Of a DNA stretch of 64,000 nt, positions 26,834-36,100 are shown piece by piece. How positions within the stretch are numbered: position 1 is the stretch's first letter; each line of letters opens with the position of its first letter. The stretch lies in the NCBI RefSeq assembly GCF_003259195.1, contig NZ_QJPK01000001.1:1-64000 (forward strand). Direction: 5' to 3'. A program made the position numbers and the translations under genes. The DNA is from Paracoccus sediminilitoris (GTDB taxonomy: Bacteria; Pseudomonadota; Alphaproteobacteria; Rhodobacterales; Rhodobacteraceae). The notes under the pieces are model-generated. The model was not told the DNA's origin and did not search any database. It saw only the letters and a program-made list of their open reading frames with translations.

Positions 26834-27298
26834 ATGAACAAGATCACCATCGACGAAACCACCCGCGACGATGCCACCGCGATGATCCTGCGCGCCAAGA
26901 AGCGCGCCGGCCAAAGCTGGCAGCAGCTGGCCGACGCGATCGGCATGTCGCCCGTATGGCTGCATTCCGCCGCCACCGGCATGAACGGCTTTCCCGAGGA
27001 GAAGGCGCGGGCTCTGGCCGCGCTGCTGGGTCTGCCCGACAGCGTGATCGAACCGCTGACCGACAGCCCGCTGAAGGTCTGGGACCAGGCCGTTCCCACC
27101 GATCCCTGCATCTATCGCCTGTACGAGATCGTCGGCGTCTACGGCCCGACCGTCAAGGCGCTGATCAACGAGGAATTCGGCAACGGCATCATGTCGGCCA
27201 TCGACTTCTCGATGCATCTCGAACGTGAACCCCATCCCAAGGGCGACCGCGTCCGCCTGACCATGTCGGGCAAGTACCTGCCTTACGCCAACTGGTAA
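26834..27298 (+). CDS. cynS: Cyanate hydratase (cyanase)
   Basis: A 154-residue cyanase converting cyanate and bicarbonate to ammonia and CO2. The N-terminal helix-turn-helix-like domain has SWQQLADAIGMSPVWLHSA. The catalytic domain carries the conserved YRLYEIVGVYGPTVKALINEEFGNGIMSAIDF segment with the Arg, Glu and Ser active-site residues, and it ends GKYLPYANW. A strong AAGGA site precedes the ATG. Its place between nasG and nasH, in tight spacing, shows co-expression with nitrate assimilation genes as another route to ammonium. Confidence 0.95.
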   Translation: MNKITIDETTRDDATAMILRAKKRAGQSWQQLADAIGMSPVWLHSAATGMNGFPEEKARALAALLGLPDSVIEPLTDSPLKVWDQAVPTDPCIYRLYEIVGVYGPTVKALINEEFGNGIMSAIDFSMHLEREPHPKGDRVRLTMSGKYLPYANW

Positions 27299-27335
27299 CG
27301 GCCGCCCCGGCCCCCTCTCAGCAAGGACGATCCCA

Positions 27336-28181
27336 ATGTCATACGTCACCCCATCGGATTTCGCGAAAAAGATGATCGACGCCGGCGAGGCCAAGGTCTT
27401 CATGTCGACCAAGGACACGCTGATCCGCGCCTATATGGCCGGCGCGATCCTGGCCCTGGCGGCGGCATTCGCCGTCACCGTCACGGTGAACACCGGCAAT
27501 CCCCTGATCGGGGCGCTGCTGTTCCCCGTGGGCTTCTGCATGCTCTATCTGCTGGGCTTCGACCTGCTGACCGGGGTCTTCACGCTGGTGCCCCTGGCCT
27601 TGATCGACAAGCGGCGCGGCGTCACGGTCAAGGGAATGCTGCGCAACTGGGGCCTTGTCTTCTGCGGCAATTTCGCGGGCGCCTTCACCGTCGCGGTCTT
27701 CATGGCGATCATCGTCACATTCGGCTGGTCCGAGGCCCCGAATGCGGTCGGCGAGAAGATCGGCCATATCGGCGAAGGCCGCACCATCGGCTATGCGGCA
27801 CATGGGGCGGCGGGCATGCTGACGCTGTTCGTGCGCGCCGTCATGTGCAACTGGATGGTGTCCACCGGCGTCGTCGCCGCGATGATGTCGACCAGCGTGT
27901 CGGGCAAGATCATGGCCATGTGGATGCCGATCCTAGTGTTCTTCTACATGGGCTTCGAACATTCAATCGTGAACATGTTCCTGTTCCCGGCGGGCCTGCT
28001 GCTGGGCGGCAACTTCACCATCATGGACTATCTGATCTGGAACGAGATCCCGACCGTCATCGGCAACCTGGTGGGCGGGCTGACCTTCGTGGGCGCGATG
28101 ATCTATGCCACCCACCACCGCACCTCGCCCGAGCTTGAGCGCATGACCGACGACCGCCCCGTCGCAGTCCCGGCAGAATAA
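27336..28181 (+). CDS. nasH: Formate/nitrite transporter family channel (NasH-like)
   Basis: A 281-residue FNT-family membrane protein with about six helices. Family signatures are GNPLIGALLFPVGFCMLYLLGFDLLTG near the first repeat, the pore-loop pattern RNWGLVFCGNFAGA, and VMCNWMVSTGV with FEHSIVNMF in the second half. NirC/NasH proteins pass nitrite across the inner membrane. It could in principle also serve cyanate given the neighbouring cynS; that is speculation. AAGGA precedes the start. Confidence 0.92.
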   Translation: MSYVTPSDFAKKMIDAGEAKVFMSTKDTLIRAYMAGAILALAAAFAVTVTVNTGNPLIGALLFPVGFCMLYLLGFDLLTGVFTLVPLALIDKRRGVTVKGMLRNWGLVFCGNFAGAFTVAVFMAIIVTFGWSEAPNAVGEKIGHIGEGRTIGYAAHGAAGMLTLFVRAVMCNWMVSTGVVAAMMSTSVSGKIMAMWMPILVFFYMGFEHSIVNMFLFPAGLLLGGNFTIMDYLIWNEIPTVIGNLVGGLTFVGAMIYATHHRTSPELERMTDDRPVAVPAE

Positions 28182-28190
28182 GGAACGGCC

Positions 28191-30824
28191 ATGAACATGC
28201 ACGCTGCCGCCCGCCCTGTCCGGACGACCTGTCCCTATTGCGGCGTTGGCTGCGGTGTGCTGGCCACGCCCCAGCCTGACGGCGGCCTGGCGATCCAGGG
28301 CGATCCGGACCATCCGGCCAATTTCGGGCGCCTTTGCGTCAAGGGCATGGCGCTTGGAGAGACTGTCGGCCCCGCCGGTCGCCTGATGACACCCCAGATC
28401 GGGGGACGCCGCGCGGAATGGGACGAGGCGCTGGACCTGGTCGCGCAGCGGTTCAGCGCGACCATCGAAAGCCACGGCCCCGATGCGGTCGCCTTCTACG
28501 TTTCGGGCCAGTTGCTGACCGAAGACTACTACGTCGCCAACAAGCTGATGAAGGGGTTCATCGGCAGCGCCAATATCGACACGAATTCCAGGCTGTGCAT
28601 GGCGTCATCGGTGGCAGGCCACCGGCGCGCCTTCGGCAGCGACACGGTGCCGGGCCTCTACGAGGATCTGGAGCAGGCGGATTGCGTCGTCCTTGTCGGT
28701 TCGAACTTGGCATGGTGCCATCCCGTCCTGTTCCAGCGTCTTGCCGCCGCCCGCGAGGCGCGGGGCACCAGGGTCATCGTCATCGACCCGCGACGCACCG
28801 CCACCTGCCAGATCGCCGATCTGCACCTGCGCGTGCGGCCCGGATCGGACGCCGTCCTCTTCAACCTGCTGCTGGCCGAGGCGGCGCGTCGGGGTTTGAC
28901 CGACAGCGGGTGCGTGGACGGGCTGGACGACGCGCTGGCATCGGCCCGCGCGACCGACGCGGCGATGACGGGGCTGTCCGCCGATGACCTGCGCCGATTT
29001 TTCGACCTGTGGTGCGACAGCGACAAGGTCGTAACCGTCTATTCCCAAGGCATCAACCAATCCGACAGCGGTACGGACAAGGTCAACGCCATCCTGAACT
29101 GCCACATGGCGACGGGCCGCATCGGACGGCCCGGGATGGGACCGTTTTCGGTCACCGGGCAACCCAATGCCATGGGTGGCCGAGAGGTCGGCGGCATGGC
29201 CAACATGCTGGCCTGCCATCTGGAGATCGAAAATCACGATCACCGGCGGGCGGTACAGGGCTTCTGGAACGCCCCCATGATGCCAAAGGCGCCGGGTCTG
29301 AAGGCCGTCGACATGTTCCGCGCCATCGAGGATGGCCGCATCAAGGCGTTGTGGATCATCGGCACCAATCCCGCCATGTCCATGCCGGATGCCGACCGCG
29401 TCGCCCGCGCCATAGCTGGCTGCGATTTCATCGTCGTGTCGGACATCGTGTCGCAGACCGATACGACGCGCCTGGCGGATGTCCTGCTGCCCGCGACGGG
29501 ATGGGGGGAAAAGGACGGCACGGTCACGAATTCCGAACGGCGGATCAGCCGCCAGCGCCCGACCCTGGCCCCGGCAGGCCAGGCCCGCGACGACTGGCGC
29601 ATCCTTGCGGATGTGGCGCGGCGGATGGGATGGCAAGACGCCTTCGGCTGGTCGCACCCCTCCCAGATCTTCGCGGAATATGCGGCGCTTTCGGGCCTGG
29701 CCGGTCGTTTGGGCAGCGATTTCGACATTTCCGACCGCGCGGCGATCAGCCGCCCCGATTACGACGCGATGACCCCATTCGTCTGGCCAAGCGCCGGCCC
29801 ACGGCAAGATCAGCGTTTCTTCGGGGACGGCACCTATCACACGCCGACGGGGCGGGGCCGCATGGTGGCCGTCGCCCCACGCTTGCCACATCCGGTGACG
29901 CCCGCCCTTCCCTTTCGGCTGAACACCGGGCGGGTGCGCGATCAATGGCACAGCATGACGCGCACCGGCACCGCACCGCGGCTGTCGCGCCACATGGCCG
30001 AACCCTATCTGGAAATTCACCCCGGCGATGCGGAATGCCTGGGCCTTGCCCCCGCCAGCTTTGCCCGCGTGACCACGCCGCGCGGCGAGGTTGTCCTGCG
30101 TGTCCTGGTCACCGACCGCGCCGCGCCGGGCCATCCCTTCGCGCCGATTCATTGGAGCGATCAGAACGCCGCCTCCGGCCGCGTCAATGGCCTGACCGAA
30201 GCCATCGTGGATACGCTGTCGGGTCAGCCTGCGCTGAAATTCACGACTGTCTCGATCGCGCCCTTCGCCGCCAGATGGTACGGCTTTGCGGTTTCGCGCC
30301 AACCGATCAGACCCACATCCGAATATTGGGCCACCGCCACGCTGACCGGCGGTCATCAGGCCGAGCTGGCCGGATTGACCCTGCCCGACGATTGGGTCGC
30401 GGCAGGACAGCGCCTGTTCGGGATCGCGACCACGCCGATGATCGTCCGCGACGACCGGCGGGGGATCGTCAGGCTTGGCTTTGTCGCGGATGATCGCCTG
30501 ATGGCCGTGCTGTTCGTCTCCGAAGACCCCGTCGCAGTGTCGCGCAGCCATCTGGCGCAATGCCTGGGGCAGGATGTCGATGCATCGCTGTTGGCGGGCC
30601 GCCCGGCCATGGGCCGGCAGGACGAGGGCGCGACCATCTGCGCCTGTACCGGCATCGGGATCAACCGCCTGATCACGGCGATCACGACGCAGAACCTGCT
30701 TTCTGTCGATGACGTCGGCAAGGCCTTGGGCGCCGGTGCGAATTGCGGCTCATGCCGACCAGAGATCAAGGCGCTGATCGTTCAGGCCGGGACCAAGCCG
30801 GCATTGACGCCGGTTCCCGGATAG
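28191..30824 (+). CDS. nasC: Assimilatory nitrate reductase catalytic subunit
   Basis: An 877-residue molybdopterin (bis-MGD) nitrate reductase that reduces nitrate to nitrite. The N-terminal 4Fe-4S ligands are in TCPYCGVGCG (14-21) plus a later CVKG. The molybdopterin domain includes NIDTNSRLCMASSVAG, with the cysteine that ligates molybdenum, and TGRIGRPGMGPFSVTGQPNAMGGRE. The molydopterin dinucleotide-binding domain ends near 730, and a C-terminal BFD-type [2Fe-2S] domain has CACTG at about 816 and CGSC near 855. It is the last gene of the operon. Confidence 0.95.
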   Translation: MNMHAAARPVRTTCPYCGVGCGVLATPQPDGGLAIQGDPDHPANFGRLCVKGMALGETVGPAGRLMTPQIGGRRAEWDEALDLVAQRFSATIESHGPDAVAFYVSGQLLTEDYYVANKLMKGFIGSANIDTNSRLCMASSVAGHRRAFGSDTVPGLYEDLEQADCVVLVGSNLAWCHPVLFQRLAAAREARGTRVIVIDPRRTATCQIADLHLRVRPGSDAVLFNLLLAEAARRGLTDSGCVDGLDDALASARATDAAMTGLSADDLRRFFDLWCDSDKVVTVYSQGINQSDSGTDKVNAILNCHMATGRIGRPGMGPFSVTGQPNAMGGREVGGMANMLACHLEIENHDHRRAVQGFWNAPMMPKAPGLKAVDMFRAIEDGRIKALWIIGTNPAMSMPDADRVARAIAGCDFIVVSDIVSQTDTTRLADVLLPATGWGEKDGTVTNSERRISRQRPTLAPAGQARDDWRILADVARRMGWQDAFGWSHPSQIFAEYAALSGLAGRLGSDFDISDRAAISRPDYDAMTPFVWPSAGPRQDQRFFGDGTYHTPTGRGRMVAVAPRLPHPVTPALPFRLNTGRVRDQWHSMTRTGTAPRLSRHMAEPYLEIHPGDAECLGLAPASFARVTTPRGEVVLRVLVTDRAAPGHPFAPIHWSDQNAASGRVNGLTEAIVDTLSGQPALKFTTVSIAPFAARWYGFAVSRQPIRPTSEYWATATLTGGHQAELAGLTLPDDWVAAGQRLFGIATTPMIVRDDRRGIVRLGFVADDRLMAVLFVSEDPVAVSRSHLAQCLGQDVDASLLAGRPAMGRQDEGATICACTGIGINRLITAITTQNLLSVDDVGKALGAGANCGSCRPEIKALIVQAGTKPALTPVPG

Positions 30825-30885
30825 CCATGCCCCCTGAAACGGGACCCGACATGGCAGTGCCGGTTCCGCGCCATCCCGACCGGGT

Positions 30886-32037
30886 TCAGTCATGATCCAG
30901 GATGCCGGTGATCAGGTCCAGCGCTGCTTCGGCCCGCACGGCGTTGGGATAGTTGCGATTGGCCAGCACCACCACCCCGATCCTTTCGGACGGAACCATG
31001 GCCACATAGGCGCCAAAGCCGTTCGTGGACCCGGTCTTGTTGAGAAAGACCGCGCCGTCCAACGGTGTAATGCGCCGCTCAAGCGGTTGCGGATCAAGCG
31101 CCATCGCACTGCTGTTGCCTGCGGCCAGTTGTTCGGCGGTGACGGGCCAGGGATATTCCTCCCAGATCATCGCCTGCGCGAAATGGGCCGTGTCATAGCG
31201 CGCGTCGCGGGTCTGCGCCAAGGCGGCGGTCACCTCGGGCGTGGCGTGGGTGGCGCCCAGCTGGGCTTCCAGGAACAGGATCATGTCCGAAACGGAAGAT
31301 TTCACCCCATAGGCCTCGGCGTCCAGCATGCCGGGATTCACCCGGATCGGGCGGTCATCCGAACGGTCATAGCCGAAGGCATAGCGCGACATGGCGTCTT
31401 GCGGCACCGTGACATGGGTGTCCTTCAGGCCAAGCGGCGGCAGCAGGCGGGTGGTCAGAGCGGTTTCAAAATCGCTGCCGTAGGCTTGCGCGGTGATCCG
31501 CCCCAGCAGCCCGATGCCGAGGTTGGAATATGACCGGACGCCGGCGGGATCGACATCCGGACGCCAGGCCGCAAGCCACTTGGTCAGCGTGGCATCATTC
31601 GTGATCTGGTCCGGCACCTGCAGCGGCAGCCCGCCGGTCGCATGGGCGGCAAGGTCATAAAGGGTGATTGTGTCAAACGCGCTGCCCCCAAGCGCAGGCA
31701 TGGCCGTCGACACGGGGCCGTCCAGCGAAAGAAGGCCTCTTTCCTGCGCCAACCCTGCCAAGGCAGCGGTGAAAAGCTTGCTGACGGAACCCAGCTCGAA
31801 CAGCGTCTCGACCGTGACCGGCTGCGCCGGATCGCGCACCGCAAGACCATCGGTATGGACATATGTCTTGCCGCGATAGGTCACCCCGACGGCGATGCCC
31901 GGAATGTCATGGGCTGCGGTGACGGGGTCGAAGACCGTTTCGGCAAGACGCTGGAACGCTTGGCCCGACAACGGAGCAGCCAGCGCCGGCGCCCCACAGA
32001 ACAAGGCCGCGACACAGCAGTGAATGATGGTTTTCAT
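30886..32037 (-). CDS. ampC: Class C (AmpC-type) beta-lactamase
   Basis: A 383-residue periplasmic serine beta-lactamase of class C. A signal peptide ends near ALAAP (residue 21). The three active-site motifs are present: SVSK (84-87), YSN (167-169) and KTG (334-336). Length fits AmpC enzymes. It is transcribed away from the LysR-type gene next door, the classic ampC-ampR arrangement, which suggests inducible expression. Relatives in the same fold are esterases or peptidases, but the YSN and KTG motifs favour lactamase. Confidence 0.9.
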   Translation of the reverse strand: MKTIIHCCVAALFCGAPALAAPLSGQAFQRLAETVFDPVTAAHDIPGIAVGVTYRGKTYVHTDGLAVRDPAQPVTVETLFELGSVSKLFTAALAGLAQERGLLSLDGPVSTAMPALGGSAFDTITLYDLAAHATGGLPLQVPDQITNDATLTKWLAAWRPDVDPAGVRSYSNLGIGLLGRITAQAYGSDFETALTTRLLPPLGLKDTHVTVPQDAMSRYAFGYDRSDDRPIRVNPGMLDAEAYGVKSSVSDMILFLEAQLGATHATPEVTAALAQTRDARYDTAHFAQAMIWEEYPWPVTAEQLAAGNSSAMALDPQPLERRITPLDGAVFLNKTGSTNGFGAYVAMVPSERIGVVVLANRNYPNAVRAEAALDLITGILDHD

Positions 32038-32177
32038 GGGATGTCCCGCCTGTGACGAAACGCGCCCGCCGCGCGCCCGTGTTGAGTTACATTTGCTGGC
32101 CCAGGCTTAGCGAGCGGCATTTCCCCCTGCAAAAGATCATTTCTTGTCCCTGCGTTGAGAAAATGTGATGGATCTGC
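32038..32177. promoter_or_regulatory. Divergent ampC-ampR control region
   Basis: The 140 bases between the divergent starts should hold the AmpR operator. For ampC, minus-strand TTGCAG (32127-32132) and TAAGCC (32104-32109) are 17 bases apart and could be -35/-10. The region contains T-N11-A pairs that could be LysR-family sites, but I cannot single one out. Confidence 0.4.
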
Positions 32178-33065
32178 ATGGACCGTCCGAACATCCCACT
32201 GAATGCCCTGCGCGCCTTCGAGGCTGCGGCACGGCATCTGACGCTGACCCATGCCGCCGTCGAACTTTGCGTGACCCAGGCCGCCCTCAGTCACCAGATC
32301 CGCAACCTGGAGGACCGGCTGGGCGTCGCCCTGTTCCGCAGGGTGCCGCGCGGGCTGGTGCTGACCGACGAAGGGATGGCCCTTGCGCCCGTCCTGACCC
32401 GGGCGCTGGACAGCATCGGGGATACGCTGGACCGGTTTTCCGACGGGCGATACCATGAATCGCTGAATGTCGGTGTCGTTGGCACCTTCGCGACGGGCTG
32501 GTTGATCCCGCGCCTTGCGGCTTTCGAGGCGGCCCATCCCGGTGTCGATCTGCGGATCTTCACCAACAACAACCGCGTGACGCTGATGGGCGAAGGGCTT
32601 GATCTTGCGATCCGCTTCGGGGACGGCTCGTGGCATGGAACGGCCTCCTGCCTGATCATGCCGGCCCCGCTGACACCGATCTGCGCGCCCGACCTTGCCG
32701 CAAGGCTGACCAAGCCGGAGGATCTGGCCGCGACCTGTCTGCTGCGATCCTATCGCGGCCTTGAATGGGAGCGTTGGTTCGAGGGGGTCGGCCTCAGCTA
32801 TCCGAAACTGCGCGGCCCGACGCTTGACAGTTCGCTGGCACTTGCCGAGATGGCCGCCCAGGGCCATGGCGTCGCCCTTTTGCCGCACAGTCTTTTCCGG
32901 CACTGGATGGATGGCGGGCGCTTGGCGCGTCCCTTCGACCATGCGGTCGACATGGGCAGCTATTGGCTGACCTGGCCGCAGACCCGGACCGAAACCCAAG
33001 GCATGCGCTGTTTCCGCACCTGGCTGACCGAAACGGTGGCCGCATCCCGTGCGGAAGAACCTTGA
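32178..33065 (+). CDS. ampR: LysR-family regulator, AmpR-like
   Basis: A 295-residue LysR-type regulator. The N-terminal winged HTH starts PLNALRAFEAAARHLTLTHAAVELCVTQAALSHQIRNLED, the AmpR/GcvA-type sequence. The effector domain contains VGTFATGWLIPRLAAFEAAHPGVDLRI and GLDLAIRFGDGSW, close to AmpR, which senses cell-wall muropeptides. The divergent class C lactamase is the likely target. Confidence 0.88.
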   Translation: MDRPNIPLNALRAFEAAARHLTLTHAAVELCVTQAALSHQIRNLEDRLGVALFRRVPRGLVLTDEGMALAPVLTRALDSIGDTLDRFSDGRYHESLNVGVVGTFATGWLIPRLAAFEAAHPGVDLRIFTNNNRVTLMGEGLDLAIRFGDGSWHGTASCLIMPAPLTPICAPDLAARLTKPEDLAATCLLRSYRGLEWERWFEGVGLSYPKLRGPTLDSSLALAEMAAQGHGVALLPHSLFRHWMDGGRLARPFDHAVDMGSYWLTWPQTRTETQGMRCFRTWLTETVAASRAEEP

Positions 33066-33118
33066 CGCATCGCTGACGGGGTCGCGGGTTCTTTAAGGAC
33101 AGGCCTCCGAAAATGCCA

Positions 33119-33150
33119 CAAGCCGGTCTCCGTTTTGGGAAACCGGCTTG
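33119..33150. terminator. Hairpin between ampR and the RTX peroxidase, likely terminator
   Basis: CAAGCCGGT (33119-33127) pairs perfectly with ACCGGCTTG (33142-33150) around a 14-base loop containing TTTT. It lies between the convergent ends of ampR (33065) and the peroxidase gene (33197), so it may terminate both. No downstream T-run follows on either strand. Confidence 0.55.
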
Positions 33151-33196
33151 GGACTTGTCAGCGGCGGAGCATCCTGTCCGCCTTGCGGATCAGCGA

Positions 33197-36100
33197 TCAG
33201 AAGACGAAGTCGGATGCCCCCAGATCATGCAGACCCAGGATGCGGATCTGAGCCTCGGCGGCCGTGTCGTTGTCGGTATCAATCTGCACGAAGGTATCGA
33301 CCCCGTCGTTGAAGACCCGCACCTGGTTCGTTCCCCCGGATGCAAAGGCCTGCGATCCCAGGAACAGGAAGGTCAGCCCGGCCATGTCGCCGATATCGAT
33401 GATATCGCCGCCCGGCGCGCCCGCCTGGCCGAAATCGGTGATGACATCGGACGCCGCAAGCGAGCTGTGGGACGTGGTGGCAAAGACGAAGGTGTCGTCG
33501 CCCAGGCCCCCGGTCAAAATATCCAGCCCGGCGCCGCCGATCAGCATGTCGTTGCCGTTGCCGCCCTCCAGCGTGTCGTTGCCGTTCACCCCGGCCATCG
33601 TGTCGTTGCCCGAACCGCCCTGCAACCGGTTCCCCGAGTTGTTGCCGAAGGCAAGATCGTCACCGGCGCCCATGATCAGCGCCTCGACCTGCTGAACCCG
33701 GTCGGACAGTGCCGCCGTCGTGCCGGTCCCCGTGATCGTGGAGGTCGCGAAGGACAGGTCGACCGACAGGTCCGACGCATAGGCCGTCAGGTCCAGCGTG
33801 TCGAAGCCCGCCCCGCCGGTATAGAGGTCGCTGGCATCATCGACCCGTGCGACGAAGAAGTCGTCCCCGCCGCCCGCATTCAGCACGTTCGCCGAAGCAT
33901 TGCCGGTCAGCACATCCGCCCCGTTGCCGCCCCGCACGTTGGCGATGTTGGCGACCGAAGTGAAGCCCGACGCCGTGCCCGCCCCCAGATCGACCACCAC
34001 GCCCGCCGATCCGACTGAATAGGCCAGGGTGTCGGAACTGCCGGCCAGATCGACATGGATCTGTTCGACAGAAGTGATCGAGGTGAAGCCGGTCAGCGAC
34101 GTCAGCGCCGTGCCGTCCCAGGACGCGGTCAGCGTCTGGTTCGCGGTGGTGCCGTCGATGCGCAGACGGTCGATGCCGTCGCCGCCGTCGACGGCGTCGT
34201 TCCCGTCACCCCAGGCGAACAGGATCAGGTCGTCGCCCGCACCGCCCTGGATCTGGTCGTTGTTGCGTCCGCCGACCAGGATGTCGCGTCCGTTGCCACC
34301 GCTCAGCTGGTCATTGCTGGCCTGGCCGAACAGGACGTCGTCGCCGTCATTGCCGGCCAGGATATCGATGCCGCCCATGCCATAGACAAGGTCGTCACCC
34401 GCCGATCCGGCGATGATATTGGCCGCGTTGGTGCCGGTCACGACCTGCAGCCGTTCGGTCCGGCTGACGCCGGCGGTGGTGAAGGTCAGGTCCAGCTGGT
34501 GGGTCTGGTTGGCGCCCAGGGTCCCGGCCATGGCCAGCGTGCCGTCGGCGGCCAGGCTGAACAAGGCGCTGCTCCCTGCGGCCAGTGCAAAGGTGCCGGG
34601 CACGCCCTGGGCCGTAACGATGCCGATGGTCGACCCGTTCGCGGGCAGCGAGGCAGGCGCCGCATCCACCTGCAACGCAAGGTTGACGTTGATGCCGATT
34701 GGCGTGTCGATCGACACGGTCTGGTCGGCGAATTCCAGATCCTCGATGTTGCGGATCAGGTCGATATCGTCGAAGGCCACCCGTCCGTCACCGCCCAGGT
34801 CGCGGACCGAGATGAACCCGTCGCCATCCACGTCATAAGCCGCCTGGATCAGCAGGCTGCCGGGCAGCTGCACGCCGCGGCCCTCGATCTCGTATTCGGC
34901 GAAATTACCGGCAAAGACCGCCGTGTCCCGTGCGCTGCCGGGGTCCGAGCTGAGGATTTCGCGGACGATGGACATCTGGTCGGGTCTGATCGACCGGTCC
35001 AGCAGCAGCGAGGTCAGGGACCGTCCCCCGAAGGCCGCGACCGAGAAGTCCGGCTGTCCATCGGGACCCACGGCATAGACGCGCCCTGCGTACTGACCCG
35101 CCGCCGCCCGCGAGCTGTTCAGCGATTCCGCCGAATACTCGACGCCGTCAACCATGATGCGGATGCGCACGTTCAGCCAGGCGTCACCGTCGATGACGTC
35201 AAACCCGCCGCGCCCCATCATCCGGTCGGAACCCCCGCCGCCCATGATGATGTTGCCGTCCCGGAAGCTGGTCGCACCCGGTCCGCCCAAGGTTTCCAAC
35301 GCACCGTCGAACCAGGCCCGCAGACCCTCGATCCGGTCGATGCCGGCGGCGTCAAGGACATGTTCGTCGAAGCTGGCATTGGGGTCGAGATCGCCGATGG
35401 TCGTCCCACGGTTGTCGCCCAGCATGATGTCGTCATGCTTCCAGCCGGACATGGCCTCCATCAGGTCGAAGCGGTCGCGCAGGATCTCGGCAGGGACCGA
35501 GGTGAAGATCGGGATATTGAAGTCCCAGTTCACCCCCGCCACGTCGTATTTGCCGCTGGCCCAGTCAAAGCCGAACATCCCTTCAAAGCGCTGGACGCCG
35601 ATACCCGAAAGGGCGATGTCGTCGCCCGATTCCAGGTCATAATCCTGGTCGTTGCCCTGCCCCCAGGCCACGTCATGGCCAATGATGGTCGAGTTGAAGA
35701 ACAGCTCGGAGTTGTCGCCCGAGATGACGTCGAAACCCTCGCCGCCCTCGATCCAGTCGTTGCCCTCGTTGCCCAGCAGGTTGTCGCCACCCGAACCGCC
35801 CAGGATGAAGTCGTTGCCCTCGCCGCCGAAGCCCTCGCCCGCGTCCTGGCCGATCAGCAACGCGTCCTGGCCCTCGCCGCCGAACAGCAGGTTGATGCCT
35901 CGGGACGACGAGATGACGTCATGGCCACGCTCTCCGCGCAGGAAGTTGTCGCCGAAGGTGTCCTCGATGATGTCGTTGCCGTCGCCGCCAAAGACCTGGT
36001 CGGCACCGGCACCGCCGTTCAGATAGTCGTCACCGCCATCTCCCCAGAGCGCGTCGTCGCCCAGGTCCGAGGTCAGCGTGTCATTGCCTTCGGTACCGCC

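Noticed and set aside
28605..30560. Long minus-strand frame opposite nasC
   Set aside because: It is antisense to conserved nitrate reductase motifs, with no start signal or domain.
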